Assembly (NCBI RefSeq): GCF_963924675.1
Contig: NC_089225.1
Location: 82,061,951 to 82,125,950 of the forward strand
Source: Phocoena phocoena
Taxonomy: Eukaryota; Chordata; Mammalia; Artiodactyla; Phocoenidae
Reading direction: 5' to 3'
DNA length: 64,000 nt
The translations under genes and the position numbers were made by a program. The notes below the pieces were generated by a model. The model was not told where the DNA came from, made no database searches, and saw only the letters and a list, made by a program, of their open reading frames with translations. Positions 25,666 through 37,600 of this stretch are shown piece by piece (positions within the stretch are counted from its first letter, which is position 1; every line of letters begins with the position of its first letter).

Positions 25666-25751
25666 TCAGTCAAAAATAAACCCTGTGTTTTAATGAGTAA
25701 CCATGCTACTCAGGAGGAGTGGATTGAAGTGGTTGTCTTTCTCTAGCAGAT

Positions 25752-25990
25752 TTGACTTATAGCTTATCTTCCTTTAAGTTTTTTCCTATTGTATTGGTAC
25801 ACAATAAAAATCAAGTGTTAATATTTTGGGCCCCCAACCAAAAAAATTCTTTTCAACTTTTGAAATTATTTCAAACTTATAAAAACTGCCATGTACCCTT
25901 ACTCAGATTCACTAATTGTCAACATTTTGCTGTATTTGCCTTATCATTCTTCCTCTCTCTATATATGTAGATCACTATTTTTTTTAACCT
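25752..25990. repeat. Left arm of an old inverted repeat pair (L1 3' UTR-like)
   Basis: Shares ttaatattttgggcccccaa and attatttcaaacttataaaa with the reverse complement of 27905-28120. Confidence 0.75.
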
Positions 25991-26052
25991 TTTGCAAATA
26001 AGTTGCAGGCATCATACCTAAATTTTTATGTATTTTGCAGTTGTCGCTCTGT

Positions 26053-26180
26053 CTCTTCTAGATTCTAAAGTCTTTGGTGATAGGGACTTTGTTTTAATGC
26101 CCCTTTGTCTCCACAGTGACTGGTGCAGTATCAGGTACATAGTGGGAGTACAGTAAGTGTTTGTTGAATGAATAATTTAA
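26053..26180 (+). repeat. L2 3' end
   Basis: tgatagggactttgttttaa, ggtacatagtgggagtacag, gtttgttgaatgaat. Confidence 0.75.
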
Positions 26181-26311
26181 TAAACGAATATGTGCTAATG
26201 TGTAAATTTTGAAATATTGTTAAATCCTTGGAAGGAATAGGATTTGCCTTTTTTTAATCTGGCAAAAAAATGAATTTAATGGATTCACTAACTAATGGAC
26301 AGGTGTTTATT

Positions 26312-26886
26312 TTTAAATGTATTTATTTATGGCTGCATTGGGTCTTTTTTTTTTTTTTTTTTTTTTTTGCGGTATGCGGTCCTCTCACTGTTGTGGCCTC
26401 TCCCGTTGCGGAGCACAGGCTCCGGACGCGCAGGCTCAGCGGCCATGGCTCATGGGCCCAGCCGCTCTGCGACATGTGGGCTCCTCCCGGACCGGGGCAC
26501 GAACCCGTGTCCCCTGCATCGGCAGGCGGACTCCCAACCACTGCGCCACCAGGGAAGCCCTGCATTGGGTCTTTGTTGCTGCGCACGGGCCTTCTTTCTC
26601 TAGCTGCAGTGAGCAGGGGCTACTCTTCGTTACAGTGAGTGGGCTTCTCATTGCAGTGGCTTCTCTTGTTGCCGGAGCATGGGCTCTAGGTGCACGCAGG
26701 CTTCAGTCGTTGTGGCATGTGGGCTCAGTAGTTGTGGCTTGCGGGCTCTAGAGCGCAGGCTTAGTAGCTGTGGCGCATGGGCTTAGTTGCTGTGCGGCAT
26801 GTGGGATCTTTCTGGACCAGGACTCGAACCCACGTGCCCTGCATTGGCAGGCAGATTCTTAACCACTGCGCCACCAGGGAAGTCCC
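26312..26886 (-). mobile_element. Long CHR SINE (CHR-1 type) carrying a nested SINE
   Basis: Target duplication ggac(a/t)ggtgtttatt at 26297-26311 and 26887-26901. Its tail end is split by the insertion at 26348-26560. Confidence 0.94.
26348..26560 (-). mobile_element. Short CHR SINE nested in a long CHR SINE
   Basis: Host sequence tgcattgggtcttt is duplicated on either side, proving later insertion. Confidence 0.95.
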
Positions 26887-27073
26887 TGGACTGGTGTTTA
26901 TTGAAAGCTGGTTGCTACTTTCAGTTAAAAGGACAAATGTAGTGAAATAGTTAAGTGGGATAGCAAATGCAGACAAAACAAATTAACTCTCCTGTTTGAG
27001 ATTCACCATGGTATAAGTACAAAAAAGCCACGATCATTCCCTTCTCCTTTCCCTTTCCAAAAAATGAAACATC

Positions 27074-27120
27074 AGCCTTTAATTTTTTTTTTTTTTTTTT
27101 TTTTTTTAGCCTTTAATTTT
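27074..27120 (-). mobile_element. Poly(A)-only retro-insertion
   Basis: About 20 extra T between two copies of agcctttaattttt (27074 and 27108). No other inserted sequence. Confidence 0.7.
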
Positions 27121-27904
27121 TAAGGTAATAGAAGAATATAAAAAACTTTTCCTAAGATTCTGTTATACGATCTCATTTTCAGAGATTACTCTCAAAGTAC
27201 AATTGTAGTGTATTTTAATACTGGGAAAGAAAACAATGCACAAGTATCAATAGATTATGGCTGTTTAAAAGACCACATGGTGAGGTTAAGCTCCAGGGAA
27301 CAACAGAGGGTACTTAATGTTCTCTGAATCCTACTCATTTCTTTCTAGATTGTTTTCAACTGAACAGTTTGCTTCTTGACATCAAACCATTCGTTGCTGT
27401 TACTGTAATTATATCTTTCTCATCAAGTATGCTTCTGTACAACATCCACAACCACATTTACTTGCCTTCTTACTTGCTGTCCCTTGTACATTGAGTAGGG
27501 TTAGATCCAGCAGCAGTAAAGGAATGTATGGATGATTGAGAATAACAAGGTGTAGCTCTCTTTCAAAAGAAGCTTGTTTTTTTTCCCCAATCTTCGTTGA
27601 AGCTGAAGACAGTGAGGTACTGAGTGATAGAAGCTAAAGCATATGATAGTAGTGGATCTTTAAGAATAATGTGGGGGGAGTTGTTAGGGGAAAAGGTGAT
27701 GGACTAACCACAGGACCATAAGCGACTATCTGTAATTCTGCCGAGCCACAGAGTGTCACATTATAATAATTCAAGGATTACTATGATAGTTATAGGATTG
27801 GAGGAAGGTACTCTACTTACCTGTAGTCCTTAAATATTTTTAATTACAGATTTTGTGTAGTCTTATAAAACTGCCCTACATAGTTTTTTAGAGGCAACAA
27901 GATA
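27121..27904. other. Intron sequence, no clear feature
   Basis: No repeat recognised. Confidence 0.4.
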
Positions 27905-28120
27905 GGGCACAAATAAATGAAACCTCTGCAACCTGTTCACTCAGGTGAATCTAGGTAACATACATATGGGAGTTTTTATAAGTTTGAAATAATCTCAAAT
28001 TTAAAAGTTAAAAAACTTTTTGTTGGGGGCCCAAAATATTAACATAAGGCATTTATTGTCTACCAATATAATTATAGGCAAAAAGTTAAAGGAAGATAAA
28101 CTATAATTCAAGTGTGACTG
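27905..28120. repeat. Right arm of an old inverted repeat pair (L1 3' UTR-like)
   Basis: Reverse complement of the 25752-25990 unit, about 75-80% alike by eye. Confidence 0.75.
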
Positions 28121-29214
28121 GTTCCTGAAAATTTTAGCAGAATGAGAAGTCCACTGATGCTTTTATTGAGACATAAGTGAAATGTCTGCTTTAAAATAAT
28201 TAAACACCAGCAGTTAATTATTAATGTTGGAAAAAGTTATGTGAGCATTGTTATGTGCCATAAAAATTAAGGTTCTATTTGGACTGTAGATCACCAATGA
28301 TTTCTGGCTAGTTAGGACACTAGCTCTCTGTTCTCAAAACCTTTTTCCTCCAGTCATAGCATCTGAAGTATAGTTTACATGTTGTGTTTCTCCATTAAGA
28401 AGAATTGTTACCATTAAAAAAGAAAGGCAAAAGAGGTTCTGATATTTAGAAATGTGTGTCAATTATTTTGCTGTAATCCCTGATCTGAGGTTGTTGGCAA
28501 CAGAGGCTTATAGCATGTGTTCAAACAGAAACACATTATGAGATAATTCTCCAAAACAAAACTGGCTAGTGGTGAGGAGATTTATGGATTAATAACTCAT
28601 ATTCTAGGTCTTTGTACCACAATCATTACTTTTTCAAAGATTTTTCTGTTCTACTAGTGAGTCTGTTTCAGTTGTTTATCTCTTTTTAAGGGGATAGGTA
28701 CCATATTTGACTGTTTGAACTTTAAAAATGAGAAAATATGAGAACCTTAATAAATACTAGCCAGTAGTTCTGTACCTGTTTAGTACTTAATTATACGTAG
28801 ACCTGGCTCTAGACACAGTTATGGAATTAAGGAAGATTAGATACTTTTCTTCCCTTGAGATCTTATTTTCTGAGGCCCTTTCCTTTCTGTTAGGAAACCC
28901 TCCCTCTGTTGTGCTCAGTATGATATGTTAACGTTTTTAGGCACTTTCCTTCCATCCCCCTTCAGCATATGCTGTTCTTAATCTTGTTTTCCTCTGGCCT
29001 TAAGACATTAGTGTTAGATATTTATTTAATGAGTGTTGCTTCTTAAAATACTTGGCAGTAAACTTAAGATTCTCAGAGAATGTTTTTCCAGATGGGATAA
29101 ATCTTGTAGAGAAATTTCAATTCACTTTATCAGGATTATGGAGTTGTTAGAGCAGTCTCTTTTCAGTAAACATATAAAGGGCATTCAGGCATTTAGTATA
29201 CAGAGAAATTGAAA
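28121..29214. other. Intron sequence, no clear feature
   Basis: No repeat recognised in about 1.1 kb; possibly unique DNA. Confidence 0.4.
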
Positions 29215-29450
29215 CTAGCTAAATAACATTTTTGAGTACTCACTAAGGCCTCTATACGCACTAAACCTTTACATTTAACCCTTACAGAAACATGTGAAAT
29301 GGTTACTGTTATATTCTTATTTTCCATGGAGAACACTGAGACACAGATATGCAGTGTACCAAGTCACACAGCCAATGAATGGTAGAGCCAAAATTCAAAC
29401 CTAGGTGTTTTGGCTCCAGAGTATGTGTTACCGAACATTACTTTCTATTA
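29215..29450 (-). repeat. MIR, antisense
   Basis: tggagaacactgagacacag, caagtcacacagccaatgaa and ttttggctccagagtatgtg follow the MIR consensus in reverse. Confidence 0.8.
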
Positions 29451-29651
29451 GTTTTAACCATTACTCTGTATATTCAATTGTCATTAACCATTACTCTACA
29501 CTCAAACAGGGGACCTGTTAATATTTGTTTGTTCATTCATTTGGGAAAGAGATTGAAAAGATTTTTTTGAAAATGTTTATCACATTTCCTAAAATTCAAG
29601 GACCACTTCTATTTTTCTTCATATAACCTCATTTTAAAAAAACACAACTTA

Positions 29652-29860
29652 GGGCTTCCCTGGTGGTGCAGTGGTTGAGAGTCCTCCTGCCGATGCAGGG
29701 GACATGGGTTCATGCCCTGGTCTGGGAAGATCCCACATGCCGCAGAGCGGCTGGGCCCGTGAGCCATGGCCGCTGAGCCTGCACGTCCAGAGCCTGTGCT
29801 CCGCAACGGAAAAGGCCACAACAGTGAGAGGCCCGCGTACTGGGAAAAAAAAAAAAAAAA
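29652..29860 (+). mobile_element. Short CHR SINE
   Basis: Target duplication related to aacacaactta on both sides. Confidence 0.94.
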
Positions 29861-29873
29861 AACACACAACTTA

Positions 29874-30276
29874 TATGTATTTTAAAGGGAAATTTCCCAT
29901 CACTATTATAAATGGAAAGCCAGTATTGTAAGTAGAAGTAACTTTAAAAATTATTTATTTAATTATAAATAAGGTGAAAGTAAAATCATATTATTAATTA
30001 GCTAGATATTGTTGCTTATCAAATTGTTTGAAACTTGAAGCTTGCTTTCTCTGTGTTAAAAGAGGAGACTAGCAAATGTTTGTTAGGAAATAGAATTACA
30101 TTGTCACCAAGTTGAGATTTTCTTCTTTAGTAATTAGACAAAAGAAAGAAAACTAACTTTCAGTAATAACATGTCAATGTACTCCTAAAACCAGAAGTCT
30201 GACACTTTAGGAAAGTGAACTCTATTATTCTGAGTCTCTTCCAACCATGAGAGACTTTGTGGCACTTAATCTGTTT
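29874..30276. other. Intron sequence, no clear feature
   Basis: Nothing recognised. Confidence 0.4.
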
Positions 30277-30294
30277 AAAAAGAAAGCCATTCTT

Positions 30295-30593
30295 GGGACT
30301 TCCCTGGGGGTCCAGTGGTTAAGAATCCACCTTCCAATGCAGGGCATGCGGGTTTGATCCCTGGTCAGGGAACTAAGATCCCATGTGCTGCAGGGCAACT
30401 AAGCCTTCGCTCTCTGGAGCCTGTGCACCACAACTAGAGAGAAGCCCGCACACCGCAATTAGAGAAGCCCGCGCACCGCAACGAAGAGCCCGTGCACTGC
30501 AAGGAAAGATCCCACATGCCTCAGTGAAGATCCCACATGCCACAACTAAGACTCAACACAGCCAAATAATAAAAAAATTAAATTAAAAAAATA
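30295..30593 (+). mobile_element. CHR SINE, long variant
   Basis: Target duplication aaaagaaagccattctt on both sides; internal units gcccg(c)cacaccgcaa are repeated. Confidence 0.94.
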
Positions 30594-30610
30594 AAAGAAA
30601 GCCATTCTTT

Positions 30611-32029
30611 AAGTGAATTTATACCTACAATATATTCTTTTACTTTCTTATACCCTTAATTCATCCTTAATGTGCTTGTAAATTCCAAGAGTTTGAAAGA
30701 AGTATATAATTATTGCAAGGTTCACAGTTATTTTAGAAAATTTTCTTGATAAGACTTCTGGAATTGGTATAATTAACCTCCCTAACTATAAACAACATAA
30801 TCAAGTTGGTAGAAAAGCCAGCAAAAATTTGTCATTTAAAAAAAATTAAATAAACCTAACTCATTTAGTGGGAAGTTCTTAGATGAAAGTCAGTATAAAA
30901 ATGTAGAATCCTTTTCTTTTATGTACATTATTCATTAAGTTGATGGTTGGATCAGGTTGATGAGAAATAAAGATCAAACTGCATCTAAAGCTAGGTATAA
31001 GAAATTCTAATTTATGCTGTGCTGTTAAGATTAGAAATTCTAATTTCAGAGTCTGGCAGCAAATGTCTTTATCTCACACTAAGCTAGAAAAGAAAGCCTA
31101 CATTCAGAGAAGCTGACATTGGCATAGGGCCACAGGTAGGTTTTTAGCTATTGTGAATTTATACTAATTTTTTTCAGTTTTTACTGCTTCTGTGACAGCA
31201 TTAAAGTGATTGAGTAGACAGAAAATGGGAAATAAGAATGTTTTAAAAGTCTTTGCTTAATACTTCATGAAGCATTTTAGCAAGAAGCAAAACAAAATAT
31301 GTCATTCCTTTTTATACTTATTAAAAATATTAGTGGAGAAAGAGTGGCACAAGAGAAATAGAGGAGTGTATCCTTTAGAAAATATTAATTCTTTAATGTG
31401 GTTGTAATAAGATTCTATTTACACATGTTATGTGTTGTTGGTCAGACAGTTTTAATTCTGAAGTTTTGTTAGCTCTGTCCTATTGAAAGTCCATCCCATT
31501 CCATACCTACCTACTTTGCTCCTATTCTCTCAAAAAAATAATCACTCTTCCTTTTGGTGTTTTTGAACTTTATATTACTTGATTGTCTTGAAGAGCAAAG
31601 CCAAACCTGTTGGCTAATCTGGCTTTACTGATAAACTCAGTGGAAGTTTTTGGTCTGTAAAATCCAAATCCCAAGTGTATATGGTAGAATTGACTGGTAT
31701 TTAAAAATAAATGTCTCCTGAGATACAAATGTGTATATTGATCAAGAAATAATTTCCATGCCTTTATTTCAGTATATATAATTTTTCTTGTCTTTTATGA
31801 TTTCCGGTTCCATTTGTGTTCCTCTCTGTCTGTCTGCCTGCCTTAACTGTGCTTCATTTCCATGTAGTATCTCTCTGATAACTGAGAATTTTCTGCATCT
31901 TTTCATATGGAAAAACGGATTATTCTTAAATCCATAAATATTTAGTGGTTTCAGATGCCAACATATCATAAGAAGTAAAGTCATAGATACATGAAAACAC
32001 TTCAAATACATTCAAAACCAAGATGAAAC
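30611..32029. other. Intron sequence, no clear feature
   Basis: About 1.4 kb without recognisable repeat or coding signal. Confidence 0.4.
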
Positions 32030-32512
32030 TGTTACTAACCAGGTTCTTGGACTCCTTAATCAATAGAAATTGATAAGAGGCCAGGCAAGAAATTCAGGCA
32101 AGGCTTTGTTGGGACTCCTGCTGCAGCAGGAGGGAGTGAAAACAAGTAACAGATTCCTTTGCCTGCTCCCTGGGGTTGCGGGGGGGTGAGAGCTGGTCCC
32201 TTATATGGGGTAGGGTAGGGGCCGGTCCTGGCTTTGAGCCAGAGGGGTGACTTGGGTGGTTTGCCCACCCCCTTGGTGGTGCTATGTGCAGGGGGCATGT
32301 GTAGTACCCTGCTTTCCCTCCTGACTCCTCGAGAAGTGGCAGTTGGGTCTTTTGTCTTTTTGTGTCTTGTTCATAATTTGCCCCAACTGTGAATGCACGC
32401 AGTTATTTTTAGTCCCTTATCATTTCTTTGTATTTTGTTGCTCCAGGAGACACTGGTCCAGGTGCAAGCATTGCAGTAAAAGGTCCCAGGTCCCAGGTTC
32501 TAGCCTGTCTCA
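32030..32512 (-). mobile_element. Solo LTR of a class I-like endogenous retrovirus
   Basis: On the minus strand the block begins tgagacaggc and ends cctggttagtaaca, the TG...CA ends expected of an LTR. A TATA-like tataag lies at 32205-32200 in a C-rich U3, and the 3' part (tcttgcctggcc, aagaacctgg) looks like U5. No internal retroviral genes adjoin it, so it is a solo LTR of about 483 bp. Flanking aaac / aaat may be a decayed 4-bp target duplication. Family not identified. Confidence 0.72.
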
Positions 32513-32551
32513 AAATTAGCTGTGGTTTGAATAGCAGCTGTCTTTAAAATA

Positions 32552-33195
32552 ATATGTTGATTTTTTAAATTGAGGTATAATTGACATATGAATATATTTG
32601 GTTTCAGATGTTCAACATAATCTGTATAATAATCTCCACACACTCTGTATCTATAACCTAAGTTTTTTTTTTAATATTCCACATGAAAGTATTTGTATAA
32701 ATATTCCACATATGGTATTTGTCTTTCTCTGTCTGATTTATTTTACTTAGCACAGTTCCTTCAGGGTTCATCCATGTTGTTGCAAATAAAAAGATTTCCT
32801 TCCTTTTATGGCTGAATGATATTGCATTGTGTGTGTGCACACACATGTGTGTGTGAATGCATGTGTATATGTATGTACTTATATACATATATCATATTTT
32901 CTTTATCCATTCATTTATCAATAGACACTTAGGTTGTTTCCATATCATGGCTATTATAAATAATGCTGCAGTTAACACGGGGTGAATATATCTTTTTGAG
33001 TTGGTGTTTTCATTTTCTTCAGATAAGTACCCAGAAGTGGAATTTTGTTGTATCATATGTTAGTTCTATTTTAATTTTTTGAAGAAACTCCATACTGTTT
33101 TCCGCAGTGGCTGCACCAATTTTCATTCCCACAAACAGTGCGCAAGGGGTTTCTTTTCTCCTCACTTCACCAGCACTTGTTATTTCTTGTCTTTT
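32552..33195 (-). mobile_element. Old L1 3' end, antisense
   Basis: ttgaggtataattgacatat then tttgtctttctctgtctgat and ccatactgttttccgcagtg. Contains a TG-rich stretch at 32826-32865. Confidence 0.82.
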
Positions 33196-33417
33196 TGATA
33201 AATAATGTTTAATAGTAGGTGAACAGACATCGTCGGCTGGGAATGCACTGATGGCTTCAAAATACTGTTTTAAGTACTTCTCAAAGTGTCTCTTTAAAAA
33301 GGTACATTTTATTCTAGCCAAATATGAAGTTAACCTAATCATCTGCTAAAAAAATAAAAAGGATCATCTGAGGGAAGGAAAATACTAGATTTCCAAAATA
33401 ATCATTTGATTCTTTGG
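33196..33417. other. Intron sequence, no clear feature
   Basis: Nothing recognised. Confidence 0.4.
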
Positions 33418-33658
33418 GTGGTTGTATAGCATAATGATGAAGAGCATTGGCTCTCAATCTCAGTGCCTGGGTTAAACCTTGCTGTTTTACTTGCTAAACA
33501 TAACCTTGAGCAGGTTACTTAGCCTCTCTATGTATCAGTTACCTCATATGCAAAATAATAGTATCTAATTTATTTGGTTGTTGTATAGATTAAACAAGAT
33601 AATGCATGTAAAGTGCCTAGCATGTAGTAAGCATTCAATAAATAATGGCTATGATTAG
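33418..33658 (+). repeat. MIR
   Basis: gatgaagagcattggctctc, ccttgagcaggttacttagc, taagcattcaataaataatg: full-length MIR order. Confidence 0.9.
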
Positions 33659-33959
33659 GAGGGAACTGTCTACGCCACCTATTACAAACATCCTCCCTTA
33701 TTTAATTCTTTTTTTTTTTTTTACTATGAAGGATACTTTTCTGCTAGTTTTACTTTATTATATGAGGCCTATATTCTGTGATCTCTTTTAAAATTAATTT
33801 TTATTGGCGTATAGTTGGTTTTCTGTGATCTTTTTTTTATTTGCAGGAAAGATTGTTACTGGGTTTCTCATTAAATGTATTCAGGTTCCTATGTCCTTCT
33901 AGGTGGGAAATAGAAGATAGTATTTCCTGCATCTTTCATCCCCCCACAACAAAAACTAT

Positions 33960-34192
33960 AAGAAGTTATTCCTGTGCGAGTTTGGGATTAGCAGAGGCAA
34001 ACTGTCATACAGGATGGATAAACAACAGGGTCCTACTATATAGCATAGGGAACTATATTCAGTATTCTGTGACAAATCATAACGGAAAAGAATATGAAAA
34101 AGAATATATATATAACTGAGTCACTTTACTGTACAGAAGACATTAACACAACATTGTAAATCAACTATACTTCAATAAAATTTTAAAAATTA
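33960..34192 (+). mobile_element. Artiodactyl L1 3' end
   Basis: atggataaacaacagggtcc, actatatagcatagggaact, cttcaataaaattttaaaaa. Confidence 0.85.
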
Positions 34193-34268
34193 TTTTTGAA
34201 AAAATGGATATTCTGCTTAATTTTTCCTAAGTGTAAACTTCTCAAGGTTTTGAAAAATGAATAAAACA

Positions 34269-35085
34269 CAGTTGATCTTCAGGATTCCATATTTGTGACT
34301 CCTTACTTGCTAAAATATATTTTTAACCCCAGAATCAATACTCACAGTGCTTTCTCAGTCATTCACAGACATGAGCAGAATAATAAAAAATTTGAGTCAT
34401 CTAATGTGCGTGTTAGCAGCTAAGGTCAATCAAGGCAATGCGCTGCCTTCTTCCTTGAGCTCTCATACTGTAAACAGGTGTCCTCTTCGTAGTCTATTTT
34501 GTGCCATGCGTTTTGCATTTTTGTTGGTGATTTGTTTGGTTTAAAATGACCCTCAGTTGTAGTGCTGAAGTGCTGTTTAGTGTTCCTAAGTGCAAGAAGT
34601 CTTGATGTGCCTTACAGAGAAAATACAAGTGTTAGGTAAGCTTCTTTCAGGCATGTTATAGTTCTGTTGGTCATGAGTTCAATTCTAATGACACAATAAT
34701 ATACAGTATATTAAATGACTTTTTTTCTTTTTTAAAATTAATTTTTATCTGAGTATATTTTACAGTGTTGTATTAAAGTTTCTGCTGTACAGCAAAGCGA
34801 ATCAGCTATGCATATACATATATCCCCTCTTTTTTGTATTTCCTTCCCATTTATTTAGGTCACCACAGAGCATTGAGTAGAGTTCCCTGTGCTATACAGT
34901 AAATGACTTTGAACAGAAACACATACAAAAGAAGGTTATATATTGGTGGATTGACAAAAATGTTTTGACTAGAGGCTCACCTGACCCTTTATTTCCCATA
35001 GAAACAATGATTCAGTATTTGCTAATAAAGTGTTTGCAATAATTTTATAGAACATGACTACCACAGTTAACGAGAATCAAATGTA
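34269..35085. mobile_element. Tigger-family (pogo-like) DNA transposon, internally deleted
   Basis: Left end cagttgatcttcaggatt and right end gagaatcaaatgta are imperfect inverted repeats. The middle (gatgtgccttacagagaaaa, ttagtgttcctaagtgcaag) resembles transposase-derived sequence of old Tigger elements. A short antisense L1 tail is inserted at 34723-34899. Confidence 0.7.
34723..34899 (-). mobile_element. 5'-truncated L1 3' end inserted in Tigger element
   Basis: Reverse L1 tail (agtttctgctgtacagcaaa, agttccctgtgctatacagt). Target duplication taaatgactt(t) on both sides. Confidence 0.85.
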
Positions 35086-35579
35086 CAGATGCTCCTCAAC
35101 TTACGATGGGGTTACAGCCTGATAAATCCATCATAGGTTGAAAATATTGTAAGCAGAAAATTCATTTAATACTCCCAATCTAATAAACATCATAACTTAG
35201 CCTAATCTACTTACACATTCTCAAAACACTTAACCTACAGTTGGGCAGAATCATCTAACACAAAGCCTACTTTATAATAAAATGTTGACTAGCTCAGATA
35301 ATTTGTCTAATACTGGAAGTTAAATACAACTGGTGTGGGTACAGAATGGTTATAAGTGTATTGGTTGTTTACTCTCGTTTTCTTGTGGCTTACTGGGAGC
35401 TGGAGCTCACTGCTGCTGCCCAGCATCACAAGAGAGTATGGTACCTCATGTGGCTAGCCCAGGAAAAGCTCAAAACTCAAAATTTGAAATACGGTTTCTA
35501 CAGAACACATATCATTTTCATACTATCATAAATTTTAAAAATCCTAAATCAAATCATCATAAAGCAGGGGCCATCTGTA
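35086..35579. mobile_element. MER44-like Tigger-derived element
   Basis: It starts cagatgctcctcaacttacg after TA (35084-35085) and ends ggggccatctg before TA. Terminal repeats are inverted (cagatg / catctg). It abuts the preceding Tigger-type element directly. Confidence 0.72.
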
Positions 35580-35586
35580 TATATAC

Positions 35587-36132
35587 TGTGGTAGGCAACC
35601 TCTGACATGGCTCTCAGTGATCCCTGTCTCCTGGTATTCTCACCTCTGGGTAACCCTGGCTCTCTGAATGTGGGTGGGACCTGGTGACTTGATTCTAACA
35701 AATAGAATACGGCAAAACTGATAGGATATGACTTTTGTAGTTAGGTTTTGTAAAGACTGTGACTTCTGTCTTGCTGGTATACTCTCTCTGGCTCTTCTTC
35801 TGTGCCAGTTCTGATGAAGAGGGCTGCCTGGCAAAGAACTGAGGTTAGCCTCCTGCCAACAGCCAGCAAGGAACTGCCAACAGCCCATAAGGAACTGAAT
35901 GCTACCAACAACCGCTTAGTAAGCTCAGAAGTAGTTACTTCACCACTTAAACCTTGAGATAACTATGGCAGTGCCCTAAACCTTAATTGCAGCCTTGTGA
36001 AAGGTCCTGAAGCAGAGCACTCAGTTAAGCAGTACCTGGATTCTGACAAACAGAAAATGAAAAAATAAAGGTGTATTGTTTTAAGTCATTAAATTTTAGG
36101 GTAATTTGTTATGCAACAATAAGTAATCAATG
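35587..36132 (+). mobile_element. MLT1-type (ERVL-MaLR) LTR
   Basis: The run ends with aataaagg, then ttgttttaagtcattaaatt and taatttgttatgcaac, a 3' end typical of MLT1 LTRs. Its start (tgtggtaggcaacctctg) and the middle 'gccaacagccagcaaggaac' also fit. It is diverged and has no coding capacity. Confidence 0.78.
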
Positions 36133-36249
36133 CGTGTATAGTTAAATCCATATAGTTACATATTAAGACCTCTAAACACAATAGTTGAGATGGAGCAGGC
36201 AATAAAAAGCTGTGCTGTGTTTTGACTTTTGGCGGCTTTTATTCTTTCT

Positions 36250-37310
36250 CCCCAATGTTCAATTATTATTTTCAGTTCTAATTTTTTGATAATAGTGACC
36301 ACGATTCCTTCTTTTTTATTCCTTTTTCATATGAAGATTGCTCTATATAGAGGAAAAAGTTTGAGTATTACAATTAATATCTTAAATTTCTGTGTAGATT
36401 CAGTAATTATTAACATATTCAAAATTTGCTTTCTTGCCCACCTCCTTTCTTTATAGATGGATGGACAGATAGATACCTGTTTTCTTATTGTTGCTGTTGT
36501 TGAACTATTTGAAAGGAAGCTACAAATATCACATGCATCTCTTAGAAATACAAGACATCATTCTCAAATCCAAGAAAATTAACAATAAATTCCATAATAT
36601 CATACAGTATCTTAGTCCAACCACAGACTTCCCCATAATGACTTTTATAACTTTTTCTCAAAACAGAATCCAGTTAAGGTTGATGATACATTGCATTTGA
36701 TTGTTTTGTCTCTTTAGTTTCTGTTAATCTAATACAGTCTTCCCCTACCCCTATAGTTTTACTATACATGAAATAGACTTCTAGAGAGTTTAGGCCAGTT
36801 GTTCCTACATTCTGGGTTTGTTAAATTGTTATTGTATTTTTAATCCCTTGAAATTTCTAAATTGGAAGTTAAGTCTAGAAGGTTGATTTCATTGGAGTTA
36901 AACATTTTGGCAAGAATACTTCATGGGTGATATTGTATACTTCTTATTGTATCATATCAAGCACAGTATCATTTAAAATGATGACTTTCCATTGGAAACG
37001 TACATTTTTTCCTTTGTAATTAGTAAGTAATCTGCAGGTAGTTACTGTGGCACTGTGCAAACAATTTTGTTATTCAACAACCTTTTCACTTCATGCATTG
37101 GTAATCCTTTCCCAAACTTGTTACTATTTTAGGGTTATAAAATGGTGATTTTCTTATTATATTATTTATTCTATTAATAATAGCTGGCATTCTTGTGTTA
37201 AAAAAAGAAATGAACAAAAAGGTCATTTTTGTTTTTGAGTATTACTATGAACTTGTGGGGTTTTTTTTTTAATGCTAAAATAACCATGAATTTGGCTAGA
37301 AGAGTGCTTT
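36250..37310. mobile_element. Old L1M/L1ME 3' UTR tract
   Basis: gaaaattaacaataaattcc, aggccagttgttcctacatt and gtgatattgtatacttctta are familiar old L1 phrases. Diverged. Confidence 0.6.
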
Positions 37311-37385
37311 TAAGCTGGTTCTCTGTCCTTTTTAAAAAAGTAACACCTTTATTGAGATACAGTTAACATCATAATATTCACCCTT

Positions 37386-37600
37386 TTTTTTTTTTTTTTT
37401 TCTTTTGGTGGTACGCGGGCCTCTCACTGTTGTGGCCTCTCCCGTTGTGGAGCACAGGCTCCGGACGCGCAGGCTCAGCGGCCATGGCTCTCGGGCCTAG
37501 CTGCTCTGCGGCATGTGGGATCTTCCCGGACCAGGGCACGAACCTGTGTCCCCTGCATCGGCAGGCGGACTCTCAACCACTGCGCCGCCAGGGAAGCCCC
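37386..37600 (-). mobile_element. Short CHR SINE
   Basis: Target duplication a(t/c)attca(c/t)cctttt on both sides. Confidence 0.93.

Noticed and set aside
30295..30593. CRISPR-like array from repeated gcccgcacaccgcaa units
   Set aside because: These are internal repeats of a long CHR SINE in a mammalian genome.
34269..35085. Host protein gene derived from a transposase
   Set aside because: Frames are broken and the element is internally deleted and interrupted by an L1 tail.
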